DNA of 64,000 nucleotides from Phycisphaerales bacterium (lineage in GTDB: Bacteria > Planctomycetota > Phycisphaerae > Phycisphaerales > UBA1924). A program made the position numbers and the translations under genes. Under the pieces are notes generated by a model. The model saw only the letters and a program-made list of their open reading frames with translations. It had not been told where the DNA came from and searched no databases. The stretch spans positions 497,458 through 561,457 of the forward strand of contig JAJDDO010000024.1 of assembly GCA_029260265.1 (NCBI GenBank). Reading direction: 5' to 3'. Shown here piece by piece: positions 38,948 to 47,039 of the stretch (position 1 is its first letter; each line of letters opens with the position of its first letter).

Positions 38948-40750
38948 CTATTCACCTCTTGCAGCGTCGGCATCCTTCACGCGAAACCCATCCCAGCGAG
39001 AAACATCGAGGATCAATCGCCCCGGCTCGTGCTGAAGTGGTGTCATCCGCCTGGGCCAGGCGCTGTGGTAGCCGTCGTCGTCTGTGCGTTCAATGCCGAG
39101 GGTCAGAAGCAAATCATCGCGGATACATTCACGCGGGAATGTGATCTGCGCGGTCCACTGGTTTTCTTGTGTGCTGATCGTGACGCGGGGATCCGCGATG
39201 CCAACAACCGAGCCGCCGAGATGATTGATGGAGCCGTCGCGTGCGATTGACCACGCTGCTCGCGGGTGCCCGTAGGCACCGGTCCAAACCATGAGCCGAT
39301 CCCGATCCACGCCGGCTTCGTCCGTGGCGCATTGCAGGATCAGTGTCCACCCGACGCGCTCGTCCGCTTCATCTGGTGGAGCGTCACGATAGAGAACGCC
39401 GAGCGCAGTCCGCCCGCTCGGTGGAATCGCTTCCGCGTTTGGGTTTGATTCCATCAACGCATCCATTGTCCAATCACGCTTGAGCGGTCCGATCCGCACC
39501 CCGGGCGGGGTGGCGGTAATCGGGCCAGAAATTCCGGGGCGCGTAAACTCTGCATGTCCGATGCGGATGCGGATCTGATGTGTCGGGACGGTGGTCTGTC
39601 CATCAAGGACAGCAGGCTCGGGCGTTGCAAGCTGGAGATCATGCATCGATTCATTGCCGATCGTTTCCAGCACACTTCGCGCTCCGGGTGCATCAATGCG
39701 AACCAGCGAATCACCAGGCTCAGGCGGGAATGAGACAAACCCGAGCGTCGGGGAGAACCGTGAAGTTTCTGGCGACAGGTTTCCCAGATCATCGACCACC
39801 CACACCGCGGCCCTCGCCAAGGAATCAAGCCATGCCCGTGCACGCTTTGCTCGCAGCTCGTCATCGACCCAAGGGCTGAGCAGATCGTGAGCAAGCCCAT
39901 CAGATTTAGATTGGCTGCTGACCCACATCGGCATGGGATGATCTCCAAAGAGCACCACGCGCGTCAGCGCTTCCTTGAGCCGATCGGCAAGCTGCGGATC
40001 GATGAGCCATATCCGCCCGAGGATGATCTGCCACCGGATCTCATTCTGGATCGCGAGCGCTTCGAGAAACGCTTCGGTCTCGCTGGTGTTGATCACCTCG
40101 TCATGAAGATCAGAGAGGTACCCCTCTGCGCGCTGCGCACCGATGGGGATGAACCGAGCCTCGGGATCAAGCCCGTCGAGCAGTAACCTCGCCCGCCAGC
40201 GGGTCAGCGGGCTCCGGGCGAGCTGCGTGATTGCGAGATGAACCGATTCGGCGTTGAGGATTTCTCTTGAGTGCGAGGGCGCGAAGAATGCTTCGATATC
40301 GCCATCATGCGCTTCGAGCAACGCCCGCGCGGGATCGGGTAGCCAGTTGAGCTCGTACCGTTCGCCCTGGATCCAGAGCCCCTGCCCGACCGCATCAAGG
40401 GGGATGGGGATGTAGGCATACCACGCGCCGGGGCTGCGTTGCTCAGCGGTGATCATCATCGCAGCCCGTGCCCGAGTGGCGTGGATGAAGCTCGGCGGGC
40501 TTGTCCACCCGGGCTCATTGGTCGCGGGCTCAAATCCAACCCAGAACACTGCCGATTCAATTGTTCTTGAATCATCGAGCTTGACGACCAGCCCATCACG
40601 GATCTCGATGAGCTTATCGACACGCAGCCGGATCACGATCGGTTGCCCGACCACTGCGTCGATCCGGTCTGCTGCGGGCCTGGGCGGCGCCGCGAACGCG
40701 ACCGAACAGAGCACGCCAAGAAACATCCAGGCTGAAGGGATCAGATTCAT
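38948..40750 (-). CDS. Large secreted protein of unknown function
   Basis: 600 residues from the ATG ending at 40750, which begins directly at a signal peptide (N-L-I-P-S-A-W-M-F-L-G-V-L-C, cleavage near A-F-A-A). Earlier in-frame ATGs at 40777 and 40795 exist. The C-terminal 150 residues (G-V-L-Y-R-D-A, W-T-A-Q-I-T-F-P, L-T-L-G-I-E-R) have the pattern of a carbohydrate-binding DOMON/CBM9-like beta-sandwich, but I am not certain. Its stop codon directly abuts that of the BatA-like gene (convergent, no space). Function not recognised. Confidence 0.7.
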   Translation of the reverse strand: MNLIPSAWMFLGVLCSVAFAAPPRPAADRIDAVVGQPIVIRLRVDKLIEIRDGLVVKLDDSRTIESAVFWVGFEPATNEPGWTSPPSFIHATRARAAMMITAEQRSPGAWYAYIPIPLDAVGQGLWIQGERYELNWLPDPARALLEAHDGDIEAFFAPSHSREILNAESVHLAITQLARSPLTRWRARLLLDGLDPEARFIPIGAQRAEGYLSDLHDEVINTSETEAFLEALAIQNEIRWQIILGRIWLIDPQLADRLKEALTRVVLFGDHPMPMWVSSQSKSDGLAHDLLSPWVDDELRAKRARAWLDSLARAAVWVVDDLGNLSPETSRFSPTLGFVSFPPEPGDSLVRIDAPGARSVLETIGNESMHDLQLATPEPAVLDGQTTVPTHQIRIRIGHAEFTRPGISGPITATPPGVRIGPLKRDWTMDALMESNPNAEAIPPSGRTALGVLYRDAPPDEADERVGWTLILQCATDEAGVDRDRLMVWTGAYGHPRAAWSIARDGSINHLGGSVVGIADPRVTISTQENQWTAQITFPRECIRDDLLLTLGIERTDDDGYHSAWPRRMTPLQHEPGRLILDVSRWDGFRVKDADAARGE

Positions 40751-40824
40751 GATGGATTGTTGTCGATGGATGCCCATTGTCCCACCGATACGCACCGGAA
40801 TCTTTGGCAGTTGTCTGCATGCAG

Positions 40825-40853
40825 AAAAAAAGCACCGTTCGAGGAACGGTGCT
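40825..40853 (-). terminator. Rho-independent terminator of gdhA
   Basis: Perfect 10-bp stem AGCACCGTTC / GAACGGTGCT with a 3-base loop; six T on the minus strand follow. It lies 23 bases past the gdhA stop codon. The outer stem (AGCACC/GGTGCT) matches that of the terminator at 13425-13459. Confidence 0.9.
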
Positions 40854-40875
40854 TTGATGATGAATCTCGTGAGGT

Positions 40876-42192
40876 TTATGGGAAGATGCCACGGACCTTG
40901 TAGACCGAACCGATGTGCTCGAGGGCCGACGCGAACGCGGCTTCACGCAGCGAGCACTTGAGCGAGTTCCGCATCGCGAGCGTGCGTTGCGCCGCGACAA
41001 CCATGTGGCGGTTGAGTTCGCGGTCAACCTGCTCGGCGGACCAGGTTACCGCGTTCTTGTTCTGAACCCACTCGAAGTAGGACACGGTTACACCACCCGC
41101 GTTGGCGAGGATCGCGGGGATGACCTCGATGCCCTTCTCTTTGCATCGGCGATCGCCGGATGGATCACAAGGCGCGTTTGCAGCCTCGGCCATGACCTTG
41201 CAATCGAGCCAGTCGGCCTGCTTCTCTTTGATCATCTGCTCGAGCGCACCGGGGATGAAGACCTCGACCTGTGTGCGGTAGAAGTCTTCTTCGGTGCACT
41301 CATCGGCTTCGTTGTAACCCGCGATGCCCCCGGTTTCCATGTTGTGTTTGTAGAGCGCCTTGCAGTCGATCCCGTTCTCGTTTTTGATCGCTCCGGTGTG
41401 ATCCATAACCGCAACGATCTTGGCGCCCATATCTTGGAGAATCTGCCCGCCCCAGCCATTCACATTACCAAACCCGAGCAGCGAGACCCTCATGCCTTCG
41501 AGTGGAATGCCGATGCCTGGGAGCATCTCGGCGAGGGTGTCCGCAACACCCTGCCCGGTTGCTTTCTCCCGCCCGGCCGAGCCGCCAAACTCAACAGGCT
41601 TCCCCGTAACACAGCGGAGAGCGTCGTGGTGCTGATGCGACGAAGACATCATGTAGGTGTCCGCGAACCAGGCCATGATCTGCGCATTGGTGCCGACATC
41701 CGGTGCGGGGATATCAACATCGGGGCCGATCTGATCCATGATGGCGCTGCAGTAGCGCCGGGTGAGCCGTTGGAGTTCACCTTCGGAGAGATTGCGGGTA
41801 TTGACATTGACGCCGCCCTTGCCGCCGCCGAACGGGATGCGGACCACCGCACACTTCATGGTCATCAAGAACGCGAGCGACTTGACATCGTCAAGGTGGA
41901 CATCGTGGTGGAACCGGAACCCGCCCTTGTAGGGACCACACGCATTGTTGTGCTGGATTCGGTAACCCTTGAAGAGTTGATGGTGCCCGTCGTCCATTTT
42001 GACAGGGAAGTGGACCATGATCTCGTTCTTTGGTTGCGCGAGGATGATGCGTGTGCGGTGCTTGATATTGAGCAGTTCCGCCGCATCGAGCATGGTGTTG
42101 ACCGTTTGCAGATACAGGTTGTCGGGGTCGTTGGGGAATCCGAGTTCGTCGGTGACTGATCCACGGGGGAGTTCGGTTGCGGTTGCGCTCAT
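40876..42192 (-). CDS. gdhA: Glutamate dehydrogenase (Glu/Leu/Phe/Val dehydrogenase family)
   Basis: Interconverts glutamate with 2-oxoglutarate and ammonia. 438 residues from the ATG ending at 42192. The substrate site includes G-P-Y-K-G-G-F-R-F-H and P-F-G-G-G-K-G-G-V; the catalytic Asp lies in P-A-P-D-V-G-T; the nucleotide-binding Rossmann loop is G-F-G-N-V. The Leu/Val/Phe dehydrogenases share the fold, but the K-G-G-x-R and length favour GDH. Cofactor preference cannot be told. Divergent from rpsA with a hairpin-rich 522-base region between. A strong terminator follows. Confidence 0.92.
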   Translation of the reverse strand: MSATATELPRGSVTDELGFPNDPDNLYLQTVNTMLDAAELLNIKHRTRIILAQPKNEIMVHFPVKMDDGHHQLFKGYRIQHNNACGPYKGGFRFHHDVHLDDVKSLAFLMTMKCAVVRIPFGGGKGGVNVNTRNLSEGELQRLTRRYCSAIMDQIGPDVDIPAPDVGTNAQIMAWFADTYMMSSSHQHHDALRCVTGKPVEFGGSAGREKATGQGVADTLAEMLPGIGIPLEGMRVSLLGFGNVNGWGGQILQDMGAKIVAVMDHTGAIKNENGIDCKALYKHNMETGGIAGYNEADECTEEDFYRTQVEVFIPGALEQMIKEKQADWLDCKVMAEAANAPCDPSGDRRCKEKGIEVIPAILANAGGVTVSYFEWVQNKNAVTWSAEQVDRELNRHMVVAAQRTLAMRNSLKCSLREAAFASALEHIGSVYKVRGIFP

Positions 42193-42714
42193 GATGTAGC
42201 ATCCACTGGGTTTTTGCGGAGATATCCGCAATGGGTGCCTTGGCACCCAGGACATGCAGCACGCTCGCCGAATCGTCGGAGTTCGGGGTGCTGCCGGGCC
42301 CCGAGCGATCGGCTTTTCACTTCAAGCCGATGAGGTGTAGATGGTACATGCATCGAGGGCAAAACACCACCCTCAGGGGTGTTGGAAAGCAATTTCTGGG
42401 CCTAGATTTTTCGATGTGGTGTCGTGGGGAAGAAAGTCGGAGGGAATTGCGCAAATCCTGTGGGTTTCTGCTTTTCCCCGCGTCGTTCGGGTTCTATCCT
42501 TGATGCCCGCTTCATCGCGGGGAATATGACCGAACTGTCGTTGCCCGGAAGGTCCGGGCGGGCAGATGAAATCACCTCTGCGTCCCATTTCTGGGACATC
42601 CCGCCCGCGTCGTCCTGACGAGGGTGGGGACGGCGAGCAGTCGATCGTGACGGTCAACGATCCACCCAGCCCCCCGTCAATGCCCGCTGAATGCAGCGGG
42701 CGGAAGGACTACAC
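42193..42714. promoter_or_regulatory. gdhA-rpsA divergent regulatory region with several hairpins
   Basis: 522 bases without a gene. Inverted repeats: TTGCGGA/TCCGCAA with a 4-base loop (42214-42231); GGGTGCC/GGCACCC (42233-42248); CCCGC/GCGGG (42506-42521); GCCCGGA/TCCGGGC (42543-42559); GCCCGCTG/CAGCGGGC (42682-42701). TTGGAA (42382-42387) and TAGATT (42403-42408), 15 bases apart, are a candidate promoter for rpsA, which would give a leader of about 300 bases. The two left hairpins lie in the gdhA leader or promoter. None has a T-tract. Confidence 0.55.
42682..42701 (+). promoter_or_regulatory. Hairpin directly before the rpsA ribosome-binding site
   Basis: Perfect 8-bp stem GCCCGCTG / CAGCGGGC with loop AATG. 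The Shine-Dalgarno GGAAGGA (42702-42708) begins at the next base and the ATG follows at 42715. Such a structure at the ribosome-binding site could control translation, for example autoregulation by S1; that is inference. Confidence 0.55.
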
Positions 42715-44499
42715 ATGATTGACGAGACCCTCATTGCCTCCCTTGGTATCGCTGACGACGAAACCATGGCACTCTTGGGTGAAGCGTTCGGTGATACCGA
42801 CGCCGAAAACCGCATGGACAATATTCTCGCGGATCAACAGACAGACCTCGAACCGGGCAAGCTCATCAAGGGCAAGGTCATCGGGTTCGCCGGCGACGAT
42901 GTAGTTGTCGAAGTCGGGCTCAAGAGCGAGGGGCTTATCCCGCGTGAAGAGTTCGCCTCGATGGGTGATCTGAAGATCGGCGACGAGGTCGATGTGCTCT
43001 TCGAATCACTCGAAGGCGACGAGGGGCTCATCGAGCTCTCCAAACGCAAAGCAGACCGCCAGATCGCCTGGCAACGCATCGTCGACACCACCAAAGAAGA
43101 AGACGAGGTCGAAGGCACCGTCATGCGGAAGATCAAGGGTGGGCTGCTCGTCGATATCGGCGTGCCCGTCTTCTTGCCCGCATCGCAGGTCGATATCCGC
43201 CGCCCGCACAACCTGGACGAGTTTATTGGCCGAAAGGTCCGTGCCGAGATCCTCAAGATCGATACCGAGCGTCGCAATATTGTGATCTCGCGTCGCAAGC
43301 TTGTTGAGAAGGAACGCTCGGACGCCAAGCAGCGTCTGATGTCCACCCTCGACGAAGGGCAGATCATTACCGGTACGGTCAAGAACATCGCCGACTTCGG
43401 CGCATTCGTCGACTTGGGCGGCATCGATGGTCTCCTGCATATCACCGATATGTCTTGGGGTCGCATCAATCACCCATCCGAGTTGCTCCGCATCGACGAT
43501 AAGGTCGAGGTCAAGGTGCTCAACATCGATCGCGAGAAAGAAAAGATCGCGCTCGGACTCAAGCAGACCGAATCCTCACCGTGGGAAGCGATCGAGGGCA
43601 AGTACCCGGTCGGCGCACGCATCCGAGGCGAGGTGGTCAACATCATGTCCTACGGCGCGTTCATCCGCCTCGAAGACGGCATCGAAGGCTTGGTCCACAT
43701 CTCCGAGATGTCATGGACCCGACGCGTCAACCACCCATCCGAGGTCATCACCCCGGGCGAAGAGGTCGATGTGGTTGTCCTCGAGATCGACAAGAACAAG
43801 CAGGAGATCTCGCTTGGTATGAAGCAGACCGAGGTCAACCCCTGGGAACTTGTTTCCGAGAAGTACCCAACGGGCACGGTTGTTTCGGGCACAATCCGCA
43901 ACCTGGCCAACTACGGTGCGTTCGTCGAGATCGAGCCGGGCATCGATGGTTTGCTGCATATCTCCGATATGTCGTGGACCAAGAAGGTTACCCACCCCAA
44001 CGAGCTCTACAAAAAGGGCGAAGAAGTGGAGTGCGTGATCCTCGAGGTCGATACCGAGAAGCAACGCATCAGCCTGGGCATCAAGCAGCTCTCCGAGGAC
44101 CCATGGGTCGAGGCAATCCCCGGCGCGTACCAGCCCGGCATGGTTGTGCGTGGCAAGGTCACCAAGATCACCAACTTCGGCGTCTTCGTCGAGCTTGAAG
44201 ATGACCTCGAAGGGCTCTTGCACATCTCCGAGTTGGCAGACCACAAGGTCGAGAACCCGCAGGATGTCGTCACCGTCGACGAAGAACTGGATGTCAAAAT
44301 CCTTCGTGTCGATATCGACGATCGCAAGATCGGGCTCTCCCTCAAGCGTGCCCAGTGGGGCGACGCGACCGGAGGAGAGGGCTCAGAAGGCGAAGGCGGC
44401 TCGGGCGGCGGTTCGCCCAAGCCCGCAGGGTTCGACATGCCCGCACGAGGCGGCATGGACGACCACGGCTCGATGGGCACCGACAAGATCCAGCTCTAA
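42715..44499 (+). CDS. rpsA: 30S ribosomal protein S1
   Basis: 594 residues; binds mRNA and helps unfold it on the 30S subunit. Six S1 (OB-fold) repeats can be counted, at about residues 40-110, 125-190, 212-282, 299-370, 386-457 and 473-545, each with the V-x-x-F-G-A-F-V-x-L-x-x-x-x-x-G-L-L/V-H-I-S pattern, best in repeats 3-6. The C-terminal tail is Gly/Ser/Glu-rich. The ATG at 42715 is fixed by GGAAGGA; an ATG at 42691 lies inside the leader hairpin. Monocistronic: long structured leader and strong terminator. Confidence 0.97.
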   Translation: MIDETLIASLGIADDETMALLGEAFGDTDAENRMDNILADQQTDLEPGKLIKGKVIGFAGDDVVVEVGLKSEGLIPREEFASMGDLKIGDEVDVLFESLEGDEGLIELSKRKADRQIAWQRIVDTTKEEDEVEGTVMRKIKGGLLVDIGVPVFLPASQVDIRRPHNLDEFIGRKVRAEILKIDTERRNIVISRRKLVEKERSDAKQRLMSTLDEGQIITGTVKNIADFGAFVDLGGIDGLLHITDMSWGRINHPSELLRIDDKVEVKVLNIDREKEKIALGLKQTESSPWEAIEGKYPVGARIRGEVVNIMSYGAFIRLEDGIEGLVHISEMSWTRRVNHPSEVITPGEEVDVVVLEIDKNKQEISLGMKQTEVNPWELVSEKYPTGTVVSGTIRNLANYGAFVEIEPGIDGLLHISDMSWTKKVTHPNELYKKGEEVECVILEVDTEKQRISLGIKQLSEDPWVEAIPGAYQPGMVVRGKVTKITNFGVFVELEDDLEGLLHISELADHKVENPQDVVTVDEELDVKILRVDIDDRKIGLSLKRAQWGDATGGEGSEGEGGSGGGSPKPAGFDMPARGGMDDHGSMGTDKIQL

Positions 44500-44556
44500 G
44501 AGCTCGGGTCAATGGCTCGGGTCAATGGCTCGGTCAACCGGGCATATCCAAAACGC

Positions 44557-44592
44557 AAACGCCCCGATCACGAAGGATCGGGGCGTTTTTTT
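44557..44592 (+). terminator. Rho-independent terminator of rpsA
   Basis: 13-bp stem AAACGCCCCGATC / GATCGGGGCGTTT with a 6-base loop; seven T follow (44586-44592). 57 bases past the rpsA stop. Confidence 0.95.
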
Positions 44593-45028
44593 GTCCCAGC
44601 AGAGCGAATCACTTGTTCGTGTGCAAGGATTGCATCCTCGCGTCATCATGGTGCGAACAATGTTGCACCGGGACAAAGGGACCGCGCGAGAGCCTGAAGG
44701 CTCGATCGGGGTCCAACTGAAAACACGCCAACGGGCACACACCCCCGTCCAGCGGTTATGGACAATCAACTAACACAGGGCGATGAAGCTCAACATGGTG
44801 AGTAGCGCCACCCGGCGACGGAGATCGGTCATGATGAAGATATTTTGCACGGTCTGCATGCACGGTTCCTTTCTTCGGTTGTACCACAAAGAGAAACAAC
44901 CCGTGTGCCGAATCCCTCGATCGGGTATGCCAATCCCCTTCAGCGGGCTCTTATCAAGGGTGCACGCATTTATCGGGCGTGCTTGCGTGATGCCTACGAG
45001 CACCATGTTGTGCGCACGCAACGGGCAG
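44593..45028. other. Intergenic region rpsA-45029
   Basis: 436 bases. The only gene-like element I can see is the short minus-strand frame at 44770-44859. A plus-strand frame in phase with the following gene is open from 44783, but it has no coding character and no ribosome-binding site. No repeats or strong promoter motifs seen. Confidence 0.4.
44770..44859 (-). CDS. Possible 29-residue membrane peptide
   Basis: Short frame with GAAAGGA six to seven bases before its ATG, a strong Shine-Dalgarno for this genome. The peptide has a polar N-terminus, a positive patch (L-R-R-R) and a hydrophobic C-terminal half (A-L-L-T-M-L-S-F-I-A-L-C), so it would be a small single-span peptide ending in Cys. 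It overlaps no other gene. It could equally be chance, or a leader peptide; there is no homologue known to me. Confidence 0.3.
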   Translation of the reverse strand: MQTVQNIFIMTDLRRRVALLTMLSFIALC

Positions 45029-46858
45029 ATGCAACGCACCCGCACGAGATTGGGTGCCCTGCTGATCGGATTTGCCGGAGTTCTCGGAACAAACACTGCT
45101 TACGCCCAGGCTGATCCGATCGCTCCAGGAGAAGCGATCGCGGATTACCTCTTGGTCGATCAATGGGTCCGCAAGGGTCAGGTTCCCCGCAGCGAGGACC
45201 TGGTTGCATCATCCAGAAAACTAGCAGCGGTGTCGGTCACCCTGCGAATCAACGGGCGGGTCATCGGGCGTGGATCTGCGGGCTCGCTGATCCCAAACCA
45301 GTCGCTGCTCTCGATCGCTGCGCGCGCTGCGATCGGCGATGCCCGCGGCTCATTGCCCGAGAAGGATGAACCCGGATGGGAACAAGCAAGACAGGAAGCT
45401 CGCGCGTCGATGGTGCTCTCGGTTGAACTTTCGGGCGAACTTGTCGAGATCCCCAGCTCAGAGCTGCAGGCTCCCGGCTTTGGCTTGACCCCGGGCAGCG
45501 AGGGGATCGGGTTGAGGCAGGGTGATCAGATCGAAGTCATGAGCATCGAAGAGATGCTCGTGCACGCGTTTGAACCCGAGCAGGCGGTCCGTGCACTGGC
45601 GGTCAGGCTCACCGGCGATGGGAGCATCGCGCTGGAACCACTCGATGAGATCCTTGATATGGGATTCAGGATCTACCGATTCGAGCAAACAAGCCTCGGT
45701 CAGCCCGGGGTGGGGAAGGGGGCGGTGTTCTTTGATCGAGGCGGGCGGATTATTGATGCCGGCGAGATCAACACACGCGAAATCGAACGATTCGCGGAAG
45801 GGCTCAGCAAGCACATCCAGGGATTGCGATGGGGCGGGGTTGAGCAGTACGGTCTGATGGGCTCGTTTGACCCGGTGAGCGGGCGTCACGCCACGCCGAT
45901 GGGCGAACCGTTTGATCAGGCGATCGGCGCGCTCGCGCTGCTCCGGTACGGCTCGATCGGGCAAGATGAATCGCACATACAAGCCCGCGAGGTCGGTCGA
46001 GAGCTCCTCATTCATCTGGCGGCGGTCGAACCAGGCGAGCAGGCGATATCCAAGAATGTGCTTGCCTCGTGTGTGTGTGTTGGTGCGTTGGCGGAACTCG
46101 GGGATGGGGCAATGGAAAATACCGAGCAACTGCTCGCACTCCGCGATCGCGTGATCGGTGCAGTTGAGCACAGCTACACCGAGGCGTCTGGATTTGATCA
46201 ATCGATCCCCAAGGGAGCGCGCGGGCTTGTGGCGTGGGCTCTGGTGCGCGGAGCCCAGATGGATCCGCGGATTGAGCACGATGACGCGATCGGGGCTGTG
46301 CGTTCGGTGTTCCGCAGTACCCCGGCGGGGCAGCTTGTCGGGCAGATGCCGTTTCTTGGATGGGCAGAACTCGAGGCCGCGGGCGAGGGTGATATCCCCG
46401 CTGCGGCGGTGCTCGATGAGATGCGGGCGCAGGTGTATGAGCACATGCTCCGCCCGAGGGATCTTGAATGGAAGGATCGTGATCTGCAGGGCGGGATCGT
46501 GTTTACGGCTTCGGGTCAGCCCCTGCCGAGCTGGCATGGCTTGCGTCCGATGAGCTTTGTGGCGACCATGCTTGGTGATGCTCGATTGACCCGCGGCACC
46601 GCGGTCAGCGGGGTGGTGCCGAAGGAAATCAGTGAGCTCGTCCAGGCGATCCGGTTTGTTCGTCAACTCGCGGCGACCGATCCGGTGACCCATATGTACA
46701 CACGCCCAGAGCGGGCGAAGTGGGGGATCCGCTCGTCATTGTGGGATCAGCAGATGTCGATTGAATCCTCGGCGATGGGGCTGATGATGATGACGGAAAT
46801 GCTGCGATCAATGGAGCAGATCTCGATGCGCGGGCGTGCCCCCCAGAACAGCGATTGA
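45029..46858 (+). CDS. Large secreted protein, possible AMMECR1-like region, unknown function
   Basis: 609 residues from the ATG at 45029, which begins a signal peptide (R-T-R-T-R-L-G-A-L-L-I-G-F-A-G, cleavage near A-Y-A-Q). Other in-frame starts lie up to 44783 but give a poor N-terminus. Residues about 40-130 (V-T-L-R-I-N-G-R-V-I-G-R-G-S-A-G-S-L-x-P, A-A-R-A-A-I-G-D-A-R) recall AMMECR1-type domains, weakly. The C-terminal 350 residues are helical with repeated A-L-A-L-L-R-Y-G, L-V-A-W-A-L-V-R-G units, which suggests an alpha/alpha toroid as in glycoside-processing or terpenoid-cyclase-like folds. No function assigned. No Shine-Dalgarno. Confidence 0.7.
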   Translation: MQRTRTRLGALLIGFAGVLGTNTAYAQADPIAPGEAIADYLLVDQWVRKGQVPRSEDLVASSRKLAAVSVTLRINGRVIGRGSAGSLIPNQSLLSIAARAAIGDARGSLPEKDEPGWEQARQEARASMVLSVELSGELVEIPSSELQAPGFGLTPGSEGIGLRQGDQIEVMSIEEMLVHAFEPEQAVRALAVRLTGDGSIALEPLDEILDMGFRIYRFEQTSLGQPGVGKGAVFFDRGGRIIDAGEINTREIERFAEGLSKHIQGLRWGGVEQYGLMGSFDPVSGRHATPMGEPFDQAIGALALLRYGSIGQDESHIQAREVGRELLIHLAAVEPGEQAISKNVLASCVCVGALAELGDGAMENTEQLLALRDRVIGAVEHSYTEASGFDQSIPKGARGLVAWALVRGAQMDPRIEHDDAIGAVRSVFRSTPAGQLVGQMPFLGWAELEAAGEGDIPAAAVLDEMRAQVYEHMLRPRDLEWKDRDLQGGIVFTASGQPLPSWHGLRPMSFVATMLGDARLTRGTAVSGVVPKEISELVQAIRFVRQLAATDPVTHMYTRPERAKWGIRSSLWDQQMSIESSAMGLMMMTEMLRSMEQISMRGRAPQNSD

Positions 46859-46927
46859 GCACAAACAACGCATGTTTTTGACGCGATCTGTGAGGGGGAT
46901 TTGAGGGTTTGCAGATCCCGGATCGCC

Positions 46928-46939
46928 TATGATTATAAA
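46928..46939 (+). promoter_or_regulatory. Candidate gyrA promoter -10 region
   Basis: Adjacent TATGAT (46928-46933) and TATAAA (46934-46939) with TTGCAG at 46909-46914 as possible -35 (19-base spacer to TATAAA). It would give gyrA a leader of roughly 40 or 95 bases, depending on which gyrA start is used. Confidence 0.4.
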
Positions 46940-47039
46940 CTCGTTTTGACGGGTGCAGCGTGGGCAACTTTGCTCACCGATTGCCATGTCAGAGGCCCCG
47001 CCTCCGCGATCCATTGATTCTCCCTCGGAGCCCCCGAAT

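Noticed and set aside
44509-44769. Minus-strand open frame downstream of rpsA
   Set aside because: It runs through the rpsA terminator hairpin and has no ribosome-binding site.
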